Of a DNA stretch of 64,000 nucleotides, positions 9,388 to 18,024 are shown piece by piece. The DNA comes from Virgibacillus_N oceani_A (GTDB taxonomy: Bacteria; Bacillota; Bacilli; Bacillales; Amphibacillaceae): assembly GCA_041521345.1 (NCBI GenBank), contig JBGOHB010000009.1, one strand, 5' to 3'. Position 1 is the stretch's first letter; each line of letters opens with the position of its first letter. Under the pieces are notes generated by a model. It searched no databases. It had not been told where the DNA came from and saw only the letters and a program-made list of their open reading frames with translations. Position numbers and translations under genes: made by a program.

Positions 9388-9814
9388 ATCATAAGGGAAG
9401 AACTGGAATGGACTTATTCGAAATTAGATAAGGAAGATGTAAATTATCTTGAAAACCTTCCGGAAGAATTAAATCTGTAATACGGGGATTTGAAAATCCA
9501 TGCTTTTCATGCAACTCCTGACAGTTTGTTTGAGGTGGTTCTACCCGGTGAAAGCGATGAAACGCTTAAAGAAAAATTGATGAATGATACGGCAGATGTA
9601 TTTATTTATAGTCATGTTCACAGACCATATATCAGATATATAGGGGGGGAATGTGTTGTAAATACCGGCCGTACGGGGCTTCCTTTTGACGGTCAAAGAA
9701 AGGCTTCCTATTTGATTTTGAAATGGTTGTCAAATCTCAATTGTCCGGGTGGATTCCAATACTGACGATAAGATTTATGAAATGGAGAAATCGGACTATC
9801 CGAATCATTCATAA
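9388..9814 (+). pseudogene. Decayed calcineurin-like phosphoesterase (MJ0936/YfcE type)
   Basis: The translated stretch contains LEWTYSKLDKEDVNYLENLP, an in-frame TAA, then HAFHATPDSLFEVVLPG, FIYSHVHRPYI and VNTGRTGLPFDGQRKASY. These match the middle and end of small Mn-dependent phosphodiesterases. The N-terminal metal-binding half (DxH, GDxxD) is absent, there is an internal stop at 9478 and a further frameshift near 9760. Codons after the shift still read as a plausible family C-terminus. Bases 9241-9387 upstream show no recognisable coding content. Confidence 0.75.
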
Positions 9815-9993
9815 CGAGCGTTTTAAAGAACAGATCTGACTAATGCAGGAATATAAAACATAGCGGAGAATCCCCCTGTTTTATCTGAAAAAGATTGACA
9901 TGACAGCAGGAAAATGGTACTTTTTACTTAGGTTGTTCCTAACGAAGAACGATGAACGAAGGGGCTCCTATTATTTTTAAATTTATTGTGCTT

Positions 9994-10020
9994 TATAATG
10001 AACTATTTTAGTACTGGAGG
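9994..10020 (+). promoter_or_regulatory. Candidate -10 and ribosome site of the lasso operon
   Basis: A consensus TATAAT lies at 9994-9999 and a TGGAGG ribosome site at 10015-10020, just before the cyclase ATG. The -35 region is AT-rich and poor. A second possible promoter upstream, TTGACA near 9896 with TACTTT 17 bases on, has only a weak -10. Position is the main support. Confidence 0.4.
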
Positions 10021-10026
10021 CATACC

Positions 10027-11973
10027 ATGAGTGCCATAACCGGAATTGTACATTTCAATGAACAACCTATTTCAACAGTTGACTGTAACAGTTTAATGAC
10101 ATCCTTTCAGCGTTACCCTGCAGATCGTATTGATACATGGGAAGACAATCGGGTATTTCTGGGATGCCATACACAGTGGATCACTCCGGAATCCCTCGGG
10201 GAATCGCTGCCATTCCACGATTATGAGCGACAGCTGGTCATTACGGCAGACGCCATTATTGATAACAGGGAAGAATTATTTGATCTTCTGCAAGTCAATA
10301 AAGACCATAGAAAAATCATGCCTGACAGCCACTTGATCCTGTTGACATATAGCAAATGGGAAGAAACTGCCCCAAGGTATTTACAAGGCGAGTATTCTTT
10401 TATGATATGGGATGAAAGGAAGAAAAAAATGTTTGGTGCACGGGACTTTTCCGGTGCCAGGACACTTTATTTTCATCAGGATGTATCCAGGTTTGTATTT
10501 TCTACGACAATTGAACCACTATTCACTTTGCCAACTATCAATAAAACACTTAATGAGCATTGGCTGGCTGAATATTTGGCGATCCCGACTATGGTGGAAG
10601 CGGTGGATATGATGGGAACCGTTTATAAATCTGTTTATCAGCTTCCTCCAGCACACAGCATTACAGTGGAGAATGGCAAAGTATCACTAAAACGGTACAT
10701 GACGATCGAAACCCAGGACAACCTGAAACTGAATTCGAATAAGGAATATGAAGAAGCATTCAGGAATGTTTTTCAAAAGGCGGTAAAACAGAGAATACGT
10801 ACACATGGAGAAGTTGGCTCCCACTTAAGCGGAGGGCTTGATTCAGGTTCTGTTGTCAGCTTTGCTGCAGGAATGCTGCAGAAAGAGAATAAACAGCTGC
10901 ATTCATTCAGCTACGTCCCAGTAGATTCCTACAAGGACTGGACGCCTAATTATTATGATGCGGATGAAAGATCCTTCATTAAAGAAACTGTGAGTCATAT
11001 AGGTAACATAGAAGACAATTATCTAAGCTTTGGTGGCAGAGATTCACTAACAGAAGTAGATGGTTTTATCGACCTTATGGAAATGCCATATAAATTTTTT
11101 GAAAATACATTTTGGTTAAAAGGAATTAATGAAATTGCCAGCGAAAAAGGAATAAAAGTCATGCTAAATGGTTCCAGAGGCAATCATTCCATTTCCTGGG
11201 GCTCCATGACCATGACGTATAACTATTACGTAAAACTAATGAAGCAATTAAGATGGATCAGGTTATATCAAGAACTGGATGCTTACTGCAGAAATTTCAG
11301 GACAGGAAAATCCGTCATGCTCCCATTTATTGCAAAAAGAACATTTTTAAGTCTTTCTGATACTGGGTCCGAGGATAATAAATTTCCCGTCTTGATTAAT
11401 CCTTCATTTGCAGAGAAGACAAAGGTATTTGAAAAGCTTTATGACTGCGGAATCGATCAAAATGGCCTTATCATTAATAACCTTACGGACTACAGAAGGA
11501 AATATTATAATCAGCTTTTTGCCTGGAATAAAAGTGGTGTAGCCAACACCAAAATGTCCCTGCGTTATGCTATGTGGGATCGCGATCCGACAAACGATAT
11601 AAATGTCATTCGTTTTTGTCTTTCAGTTCCGGAAAAACAGTATGTTACAGATGGAATGGAGCGTTCTTTGATACGTAGAGCGATGAAGGGATTTCTTCCG
11701 GAAAAAATAAGATTGAACCAGACAAGCCGAGGATTGCAGGGTGCGGATGTAATACATCGAATGAAAGGCAAGTGGAAAAGTTTTTTAAATGAATTGCATG
11801 CAATTGATAATGACAATGACAGCAGTATTCATTCATTTATAAATAAAAATGTATTCAAAGAAGCCCTAACCGGGATAGGCGAGGAACCAAGGCCTGATTT
11901 AATTTTTAAGGATGAATTTAAAATACTCACCCGGAGTTTAATTCTCTACAGGTTTCTTCAGCAATTTAAGTAG
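10027..11973 (+). CDS. Lasso peptide macrolactam synthetase (asparagine-synthase-like, C protein)
   Basis: Asparagine-synthetase-like enzyme of 648 residues that, in lasso pathways, adenylates the ring Asp/Glu side chain of the precursor and closes the macrolactam. The N-terminus MSAITGIVHF is the glutamine-amidotransferase fold but lacks the catalytic Cys2 of true AsnB, as usual in lasso cyclases. The ATP pyrophosphatase loop SGGLDS is at residues 268-273. A TGGAGG site lies before the ATG. The precursor gene follows after a short hairpin. Together with the downstream kinase, PqqD-like, B2 and ABC genes, this makes the assignment firm. Confidence 0.93.
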   Translation: MSAITGIVHFNEQPISTVDCNSLMTSFQRYPADRIDTWEDNRVFLGCHTQWITPESLGESLPFHDYERQLVITADAIIDNREELFDLLQVNKDHRKIMPDSHLILLTYSKWEETAPRYLQGEYSFMIWDERKKKMFGARDFSGARTLYFHQDVSRFVFSTTIEPLFTLPTINKTLNEHWLAEYLAIPTMVEAVDMMGTVYKSVYQLPPAHSITVENGKVSLKRYMTIETQDNLKLNSNKEYEEAFRNVFQKAVKQRIRTHGEVGSHLSGGLDSGSVVSFAAGMLQKENKQLHSFSYVPVDSYKDWTPNYYDADERSFIKETVSHIGNIEDNYLSFGGRDSLTEVDGFIDLMEMPYKFFENTFWLKGINEIASEKGIKVMLNGSRGNHSISWGSMTMTYNYYVKLMKQLRWIRLYQELDAYCRNFRTGKSVMLPFIAKRTFLSLSDTGSEDNKFPVLINPSFAEKTKVFEKLYDCGIDQNGLIINNLTDYRRKYYNQLFAWNKSGVANTKMSLRYAMWDRDPTNDINVIRFCLSVPEKQYVTDGMERSLIRRAMKGFLPEKIRLNQTSRGLQGADVIHRMKGKWKSFLNELHAIDNDNDSSIHSFINKNVFKEALTGIGEEPRPDLIFKDEFKILTRSLILYRFLQQFK

Positions 11974-11976
11974 GAA

Positions 11977-11998
11977 AGGGTAACATGCATATTACCCT
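11977..11998 (+). other. Hairpin between lasso cyclase and precursor
   Basis: Perfect 7-base stem AGGGTAA / TTACCCT with an 8-base loop, three bases after the cyclase stop codon. There is no T tract, so it is unlikely to be a full terminator. It may mark an mRNA end or processing site. Confidence 0.5.
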
Positions 11999-12088
11999 AA
12001 TAGTGTAATGAACCATGGATATGCCAAGGGTTCACCCCTTGTTTATCAACTATATATATTTATTTTCATACATGGAGGTGATGATGAA

Positions 12089-12247
12089 ATGAAAAAAGTT
12101 TGGAAAAGACCTGTGCTTGAAGTGCTTGATGTCAGTATGACGATGAACGGGCCTGGAAATGCAAATGCCGATTGTTTCGATGTGTCTGATGGAAAAGATG
12201 AAACACATGACGGAAGATCAAATGCCAGCTGCTTGGATGAAAGTTAG
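12089..12247 (+). CDS. Lasso peptide precursor (paeninodin-like A protein)
   Basis: Ribosomally made 52-residue precursor. The leader MKKVWKRPVLEVLDVSMTM (19 residues) has the KKxWxKPxLexLdV pattern of Bacillales lasso leaders and the invariant Thr at the penultimate leader position. The predicted core is 33 residues and begins NGPGNANAD, matching the GPG pattern and spacing of paeninodin, so an isopeptide bond between the Asn1 amine and the Asp9 side chain is predicted. The core also has Cys10 and Cys29, many Asp residues and a C-terminal Ser33. I start at ATG 12089 because GGAGGTG at 12074-12080 is well placed; an upstream in-frame ATG at 12008 lacks such a site. The cleavage site is inferred from the Thr rule. 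Confidence 0.88.
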   Translation: MKKVWKRPVLEVLDVSMTMNGPGNANADCFDVSDGKDETHDGRSNASCLDES

Positions 12248-12263
12248 TACATGTACTTAAATG

Positions 12264-12296
12264 CTGCCCTCATCCTTTCCGGAAGTTTGAGGGCAG
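12264..12296 (+). other. Hairpin after lasso precursor
   Basis: Perfect 9-base stem CTGCCCTCA / TGAGGGCAG whose loop can pair further (CTT / AAG). It has no following T run, so it is better read as an mRNA-stabilising or attenuating structure. It lies 17 bases after the precursor stop and about 20 bases before the kinase gene. Confidence 0.6.
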
Positions 12297-12317
12297 TCCA
12301 AAAGTAGGGGGGATTTC

Positions 12318-13256
12318 ATGAGTGCGACAGCACGGAAGTTTGCATACAAGGCATTCGGGTTCACTATTCAGAGTGATATTGAGCTTCCGGAATTACTGCC
12401 GAGTTATCTAAATAGAAAAGGCCCGGATATTACGGTGCAAAAAACAGATTTGACTGATTTGTGGAGAAATAAAGCAGAAACTGACAGGTATTTTAGCGTG
12501 GAAAAAGATTTTTGCATGTTTGAGGTATCTGATGCAGCAATTTACAAGATAGAAAAGGGAAATGTCATTTCCGTATCTCCTATAGAAGACGCGCCAGAAG
12601 GCCGGATCAGGCTTTATATTCTCGGAACATGCATGGGGGCTTTATTAATGCAAAGAAGTATTATCCCTCTCCATGGCAGCGCAGTTGTCATTGATGGGAA
12701 AGCCTATGCCATTGTCGGTGATTCCGGTGCGGGGAAATCAACCCTTGCCGCGGAATTTTTAAGGCAGGGTTATCAGCTTTTGAGCGATGATGTCATTCCA
12801 GTGATATTAAATGAAAGAAACAACACCCCAATTGTTACACCGTCCTATCCGCAGCAAAAATTATGGCAGGAAAGCCTGGACCAATTTGGTATGGAAACCG
12901 TCGGGCTGCGTCCTATCATTAACAGGAAATCGAAATTTACCGTTCCTGTAAAAGATCAATTTATTAATAAGCCAATGCCATTGGGCGGTATTTTTGAACT
13001 AATAATAACGGAAAAGGCTGGGTTGGACATGAAACCCGTTCAGGGGCTTGACAGCATTCACAGGTTTTTCCATCATACATACCGTAATTTTCTGATTTAC
13101 CGCCTTGGTTTAATGGATTGGCACTTTAAAACGTCAGCACGAATCATGAGTAGTGTGAAATTTTACCACTTGAGACGTCCGGAATCATGTTTCACGGCGA
13201 TAGAACTCGCCGATATGATCCTGTCAGAAGTGAAAAGAGGAGTGAGGGCAGTATGA
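12318..13256 (+). CDS. HPr-kinase-like lasso peptide kinase
   Basis: 312-residue member of the HprK-like kinases found in paeninodin-type clusters, where they phosphorylate the C-terminal Ser of the lasso precursor. It shows the P-loop GDSGAGKST at residues 134-142 and LLSDD at 154-158 (metal/catalytic acidic pair); the N-terminal 110 residues are the cluster-specific part. The predicted substrate upstream ends in Ser, which fits. An AGGGGGG-type ribosome site precedes the ATG at 12318. The stop overlaps the start of the next gene (ATGA), so translation is coupled. Confidence 0.9.
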   Translation: MSATARKFAYKAFGFTIQSDIELPELLPSYLNRKGPDITVQKTDLTDLWRNKAETDRYFSVEKDFCMFEVSDAAIYKIEKGNVISVSPIEDAPEGRIRLYILGTCMGALLMQRSIIPLHGSAVVIDGKAYAIVGDSGAGKSTLAAEFLRQGYQLLSDDVIPVILNERNNTPIVTPSYPQQKLWQESLDQFGMETVGLRPIINRKSKFTVPVKDQFINKPMPLGGIFELIITEKAGLDMKPVQGLDSIHRFFHHTYRNFLIYRLGLMDWHFKTSARIMSSVKFYHLRRPESCFTAIELADMILSEVKRGVRAV

Positions 13257-13537
13257 AAAATATTTCGATCGAGCAGCTTGTTTTTCAGGGAGAAGGACAT
13301 ATCGTAAGTGATATGGACGGGGAAAAAGTGATGTTCAGCATTCAAAATGGAAAATACTATAATCTTGGGGAGATCGGTGGAGAAATCTGGGAACTTATAA
13401 GAGAAGGTGCCACGGTACATGAAGTCATCCTTGAGATGACGGACAGATATAATGTGAATAAAACGGAATGCAAAGAGCAGGTGCTTGCATTTATAGCGCA
13501 TTTATATGAAGAGGATTTGGTAATAATTAATAATTAA
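13253..13537 (+). CDS. PqqD-like leader-binding protein (lasso B1/RRE)
   Basis: 94-residue PqqD-family protein, the RiPP recognition element that binds the leader peptide and delivers it to the peptidase. The core of the fold is visible in MFSIQNGKYYNLGEIGGEIW and in the following Val/Ile-rich helix, ending with ALAFIAHLYEEDLV-like residues typical of PqqD C-termini (here VLAFIAHLYEEDLVI). The ATG at 13253 overlaps the kinase stop and follows an AGAGGAG site. It acts in trans on the precursor together with the B2 domain of the next gene. Confidence 0.9.
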   Translation: MKNISIEQLVFQGEGHIVSDMDGEKVMFSIQNGKYYNLGEIGGEIWELIREGATVHEVILEMTDRYNVNKTECKEQVLAFIAHLYEEDLVIINN

Positions 13538-13558
13538 TAGGTGGGGGGGGAAGGAAGC

Positions 13559-15178
13559 ATGCGAAAAATCAAATTATTTTTAGGTTTAAGCACGAAGCAG
13601 AAATTGCTATTCATTGAGTCTTATTTTTATCTTGGTTTAGCTCGTGTTTTAAAAAGCTTTAAGTTTGAAAGAGTGGCACCTTCCCTTGGCGAGCAAATGG
13701 CAGAAACGTCAGAATCAGCTGATTCTGCGGATAGAAGTGTGTTAAGCCAAGTTTCCTCAGCCATTCACTTGGCCAGTAAATATACTTTTTGGGAAAGTGA
13801 ATGCCTGGTGAAAGCAATTGCAGCGATGAAAATGCTGGAAAGACGAAATATGGAAAGTACGCTATATTTGGGAACTGCAAAGGATCAATCCGGAAAAATG
13901 ATTGCCCATGCCTGGCTTCGGAGCGGTCCTTTTTATATTACTGGGGCGGAGGGGATGGAGCGATTTACAGTGGTCAGCAAATTTGCCAAACATATGGATT
14001 CGAAAAAATTTGAACTTGATTTAACGAAGGTGCCTAAAGAATTAAAGCTGATGATGGAAATCCTTGCTAGTGAAAGTGGAAAATTCTCTCAAAAGCCCCA
14101 TTTATTTGAAGGAATAGACTGGGATTACTTTCTTGAATTAAGCTTGCACCACCGGGTCTACCCTATTCTTTATTCGAGGCTGAAGCATATCAAGCATGAC
14201 CTCGTTCCTGAGGAGGTCAGGGAAGCAATAGCTCAACAGTATAAGAGAAACACCTTTAAAATGCTCCATTTAAGCGGGGAGATGGAGCACGTGAGCAAGT
14301 TGTTTTCAAATCAAGATTTGCCGCTTCTTTTTCTAAAAGGCCCTGCACTGGCACATGAATTGTATGGAGATATTTCTTTCAGAACTTCCAGTGATCTGGA
14401 TATTTTAATTCCCCTGAATCAGCTTGAAAGGGCGAAAACACTTCTTGAAAAAGAAGGTTATGAAAAAAATGATTACATCCAAACTGTGTTAAATGACTGG
14501 AAATGGCGGCACCATCATATTACATTTTACCATCCCAAAAAAGGTATTAAGCTTGAGGTTCACTGGCGATTGAATCCGGGTCCCTCAAAAGAACCTGAAT
14601 TTCAAGCGCTGTGGGAAAGGAGAACAACAAGCCGGCTGACAAGCACACCTGTCTATATGTTAAGCATGGAGGATTTATTTTTATTTCTCGTTTCCCATGG
14701 ATCGCGTCACGGGTGGTCCCGGCTACGCTGGCTGCTGGATGTGGATCGGATGATGGAACAGGGGGTGGATTGGAAGCTGTGCAGGAAGCGATTGCACAAG
14801 TATCATGATCACCGGGCAGGAGGGCAGGGCATCCTGCTTGCATCCCTGCTGTTTAAAACAGAAGTTCCGTATGAATTGAAACATTTGGCAGCCAGAAAGT
14901 CTGTAAAACAGTTGGCTCAGCAGGCGGTCTATTATATTGAGCATAACGTTCACTTGCACGCTGATACTGTACCAGAAGCTGTCTCACGTTTTCATAAACG
15001 CCATTTATTTGCTTTAATGGACTTTCGGCAAAAATGTATGTTTATGATGAGCTTTCTTTATCCTTATCCGGAAGATCAACAGACCCTGTCATTACCAAAG
15101 CTACTTCATTTTCTCTATTTTCCGCTGCGGCCATTTTTATGGGGATGGAGAAAGCTGAGAAAACAGCCTATGATATAG
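13559..15178 (+). CDS. Lasso leader peptidase (B2) fused to nucleotidyltransferase domain
   Basis: 539-residue two-domain protein. Residues 1-150 match the transglutaminase-like B2 leader peptidase, with catalytic Cys82 in FWESECLVKA and His117 in GKMIAHAWL. Residues 185-480 are a nucleotidyltransferase-like domain (NTP_transf_5 type) with LFLKGPALAHELYG, the DxD metal motif in SSDLDIL at 277-283 and KLEVHWRL with a third acid near 333. In other Bacillales lasso clusters these are usually separate genes. I start at ATG 13559 behind GGAAGGAAG; a GTG at 13541 lies inside a G run. The second domain may tailor the phosphorylated lasso; its reaction here is not known. Confidence 0.87.
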   Translation: MRKIKLFLGLSTKQKLLFIESYFYLGLARVLKSFKFERVAPSLGEQMAETSESADSADRSVLSQVSSAIHLASKYTFWESECLVKAIAAMKMLERRNMESTLYLGTAKDQSGKMIAHAWLRSGPFYITGAEGMERFTVVSKFAKHMDSKKFELDLTKVPKELKLMMEILASESGKFSQKPHLFEGIDWDYFLELSLHHRVYPILYSRLKHIKHDLVPEEVREAIAQQYKRNTFKMLHLSGEMEHVSKLFSNQDLPLLFLKGPALAHELYGDISFRTSSDLDILIPLNQLERAKTLLEKEGYEKNDYIQTVLNDWKWRHHHITFYHPKKGIKLEVHWRLNPGPSKEPEFQALWERRTTSRLTSTPVYMLSMEDLFLFLVSHGSRHGWSRLRWLLDVDRMMEQGVDWKLCRKRLHKYHDHRAGGQGILLASLLFKTEVPYELKHLAARKSVKQLAQQAVYYIEHNVHLHADTVPEAVSRFHKRHLFALMDFRQKCMFMMSFLYPYPEDQQTLSLPKLLHFLYFPLRPFLWGWRKLRKQPMI

Positions 15179-15189
15179 GAGGATGACAG

Positions 15190-16989
15190 ATGAAGCATAT
15201 TATATACTTTTTAAAACAAATACACGCCTTTTCGGGAAAAATCCTCTATATCAATCTGTTCGCCATGATGGCGATCGGCTTAATGGAAGGGATTGGAATT
15301 CTTTTATTGATACCTATGATTACATTGACCGGAATCGTCGATATGGGTGGTACAGCGGGAATTCCGCTTGAAAGCTTTTTTGGTTTTATTGAAAATATCC
15401 CTGTCTCTTTCGGACTTCCTGCAGTCCTGGCTATATTTGTCATCGTAGTCATTGGGCAAAATATCGTGAACAGACAGCTGACAGTGAAAAACGCCGAGCT
15501 TCAGCATGGATTTTTAAGGCATATGCGGCTGGAAACCTATCGCTGCTTATTGCATGCGGATTGGAAGTTTTTTATTAAACGAAGAAAATCTGACCTGATC
15601 CATATCTTAACCGCAGAGATTGCCCGGGCAAGTGTGGGGACGCATTCTTTTTTACAGTTTGTCGCCTCGCTTATTTTAACCATCATCCAGATCGGATTGG
15701 CGTTTTGGCTATCACCGACGATCACTCTGTTTGTTTTAGCGTTTGGGTTAATTTTGATTTTTTTAAACCGGAGATTTTTAAAGAAATCCCTCACCCTCGG
15801 GCAGCGGAATTTTGAACTGGGGAGAAATTATATGGGAGGGATTACCGATCAGGTAAACGGCATCAAGGATATAAAAAGCAATACGCTGGAAGCCTCGAGA
15901 ATGAACTGGTATTCCTCTATCACAAATGAAATGCAAAAGGAGCAAGTTGCTTACACCAGGTTGAAATCCACTTCACAGCTCTACTATAAAGTGGCTTCCG
16001 CGGTCCTGATTGCTTTGTTCATTTATATTTCGGTAACGCTGTTTCATGCTTACGCGGTTCAGCTTATGCTTATTATTGTAATCTTTTCCAGGCTGTGGCC
16101 ACGGGTTGCAGGAATTCAAGCGTCCCTTGAAAAAATAGCGTCGACGATCCCTGCTTTTAAAGCGGTAAAAGAGCTGCAGCAGGAGGCTGAGGCAGCAAGG
16201 GAATTTGATGTTGGATTGGATGATGGTGCTGATTCTCTTGAAATAAAGAACAGTATACAATGCGAAGGTATCTATTTCCGTTATGATAAGGAAAAGCCGG
16301 TTTATGCATTGCGGGATATTAATATTTCCGTCCCAGCCAATCGGATGACTGCTGTTGTCGGAAGATCCGGTGCGGGGAAGAGTACGTTAATTGATTTATT
16401 AATGGGTCTGAATAAGCCGGGGGAAGGGCAGGTGCTTATTGATGGCAGCCCAATGTCTGACGATCTTCTTTTGTCTCTGAGGCAATCGATTGGCTATGTA
16501 CCGCAGGATCCGTTTTTATTCAACGAAAGTATTAGGGGGAATTTGCTTCTTGTGAAACCAAATGCCACAGAGGAAGAGATTTGGGAAGCATTGGAATTTT
16601 CCTCCGCAGGCGATTTTGTGCGTAAGTTGCCTGAAGGACTGGAAACATTGATTGGGGATCGCGGGGTGAAATTGTCCGGCGGAGAGCGACAGCGTCTCGT
16701 GCTCGCCCGTGCTATATTAAGGAAGCCTTCCATCCTCGTTCTTGATGAAGCCACCAGTGCCCTTGACATTGATAATGAGACCAAAATCCAGGAAGCCCTG
16801 GAACGGTTAAAAGGAAAAATGACGCTTATTGTCATTGCCCACCGTTTATCCACGATTCGAAATGCTGATCAGGTTGTCGTGTTGGAAGATGGTAAAATTA
16901 TACAGCAGGGAGGTTTTAAGCAGCTTTCCAGGGATAAGAAAAGCATGTTCCGGCATTTGCTGGATAACCAGTTGGAAGCAATACGTTGA
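15190..16989 (+). CDS. Lasso peptide ABC exporter (D protein)
   Basis: 599-residue half-transporter with about six membrane helices in its first 310 residues and a C-terminal ATPase: Walker A GRSGAGKST, signature LSGGERQR, Walker B ILVLDEATSALD and switch histidine in AHRLST. It should export the finished lasso peptide and give self-protection, as D proteins do. AGGAGG lies before the ATG, 11 bases after the B2 fusion gene, so it is in the same operon. It is clearly distinct from the exporter at the left edge of the window. Confidence 0.92.
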   Translation: MKHIIYFLKQIHAFSGKILYINLFAMMAIGLMEGIGILLLIPMITLTGIVDMGGTAGIPLESFFGFIENIPVSFGLPAVLAIFVIVVIGQNIVNRQLTVKNAELQHGFLRHMRLETYRCLLHADWKFFIKRRKSDLIHILTAEIARASVGTHSFLQFVASLILTIIQIGLAFWLSPTITLFVLAFGLILIFLNRRFLKKSLTLGQRNFELGRNYMGGITDQVNGIKDIKSNTLEASRMNWYSSITNEMQKEQVAYTRLKSTSQLYYKVASAVLIALFIYISVTLFHAYAVQLMLIIVIFSRLWPRVAGIQASLEKIASTIPAFKAVKELQQEAEAAREFDVGLDDGADSLEIKNSIQCEGIYFRYDKEKPVYALRDINISVPANRMTAVVGRSGAGKSTLIDLLMGLNKPGEGQVLIDGSPMSDDLLLSLRQSIGYVPQDPFLFNESIRGNLLLVKPNATEEEIWEALEFSSAGDFVRKLPEGLETLIGDRGVKLSGGERQRLVLARAILRKPSILVLDEATSALDIDNETKIQEALERLKGKMTLIVIAHRLSTIRNADQVVVLEDGKIIQQGGFKQLSRDKKSMFRHLLDNQLEAIR

Positions 16990-17014
16990 ATAATATATTG
17001 GAGAGCGATCGAGC

Positions 17015-17980
17015 GTGAAAAAAGCGGGTGGGAAAATGTTGATGGGGTTTTTATTTTTCATAATAGTTTTTGTGTTATATGTTTTTTGGGATAATAATCG
17101 ATTTGTAGTAATTGAGCAGGAAATAGTTATCAATAACTTGCCTGAACAGCTGCAGGATTTTCGCATTCTCCAAATTTCAGATTTACATGAACATCAATTC
17201 GGCGATCAACAAACAGGATTGATTGAAGCGATTAATGCTGCAGATTATGATGCCATTGTTTTTACCGGTGATATGCTGGATGATAAGGAAAGTACCGATT
17301 ATGTAAGTTTCTATACATTGATCGAAGGTATTGATAATAAAGAGAACGCCTGGTTCGTCCCGGGAAATACGGATCCGGACAGTTATCAGATTGGGTCTTC
17401 GGTGGAGAAAAGTGATTTTATTTTGGGGATGGAGGAAAGAGGGGTAAAATTACTGGAAACAATGGATAGTGTAGCAGTTAATGACGAAAACATTCACTTT
17501 ATTAATTTTGAATTATCTATTATAGCAAATCCGGAATACATTGGAAAGACAAAAGGCATTGTAAGGCCTGATTATAATAAGGATAGCAAATATCATGAAC
17601 ACCAGGCAGCGCTTTGGGAAGAGATTACTTTACCTGAAAGAGGAGTAGTAGTGGCTTTAAACCATTATCCTGTACCTGATGTGCGGATAGACCATATAAA
17701 AAATAATCCTGACTTAAAATGGCTTGATTATGATTTAATTCTTGCAGGCCATTATCATGGCGGGCAAATTCGGCTACCAGTTATCGGAGCCCTTTTTGTC
17801 CCTGAACCCTGGTATAAGCCGAATAGCTTTTTTCCGCCAAGAGACCGTGTAAGTGGTCTTTGGGAGTATACTGGAACAAAGCAGTATGTCAGCAGGGGGC
17901 TTGGGAGCAGTGATGCTATTTCTTTTTTGAATTTTCGTTTGTTTAATACGCCTGAGATTAATATGTTGATTTTAAAATGA
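17015..17980 (+). CDS. Membrane-anchored calcineurin-like phosphoesterase
   Basis: 321-residue metallophosphoesterase of the YkuE/YaeI type. An N-terminal membrane anchor (MGFLFFIIVFVLYVFW) is followed by the metal-binding motifs SDLHEHQFG, FTGDMLDD, GNTD, a histidine in ALNHYP and GHYHGGQ, so the catalytic domain should face outside. It starts only 25 bases after the ABC exporter, so it may be the last gene of the lasso operon. The GTG at 17015 has GGAGA 10 bases upstream; an ATG at 17036 with GGGTGGGA is also possible. The substrate is unknown; a role on a phosphorylated lasso peptide is only a suggestion from context. Confidence 0.85.
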   Translation: MKKAGGKMLMGFLFFIIVFVLYVFWDNNRFVVIEQEIVINNLPEQLQDFRILQISDLHEHQFGDQQTGLIEAINAADYDAIVFTGDMLDDKESTDYVSFYTLIEGIDNKENAWFVPGNTDPDSYQIGSSVEKSDFILGMEERGVKLLETMDSVAVNDENIHFINFELSIIANPEYIGKTKGIVRPDYNKDSKYHEHQAALWEEITLPERGVVVALNHYPVPDVRIDHIKNNPDLKWLDYDLILAGHYHGGQIRLPVIGALFVPEPWYKPNSFFPPRDRVSGLWEYTGTKQYVSRGLGSSDAISFLNFRLFNTPEINMLILK

Positions 17981-17987
17981 TTATATA

Positions 17988-18012
17988 GGCATTCGCTCGG
18001 AAAGCGAATGCC
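17988..18012. terminator. Hairpin between convergent genes
   Basis: Perfect 10-base stem GGCATTCGCT / AGCGAATGCC with a 5-base loop, lying between the phosphoesterase and a convergent small gene. The T tracts on either side are short, so termination strength is uncertain. Confidence 0.55.
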
Positions 18013-18024
18013 GTGGTTATAGTG

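Noticed and set aside
12008..12088. 27-codon N-terminal extension of the lasso precursor
   Set aside because: The strong ribosome site at 12074-12080 lies inside it and the leader pattern begins exactly at the ATG at 12089.
14547..14959. Overlapping minus-strand frames inside the B2-nucleotidyltransferase gene
   Set aside because: Shadows of a well-supported gene; Cys/Pro/Ser-rich text without family likeness.
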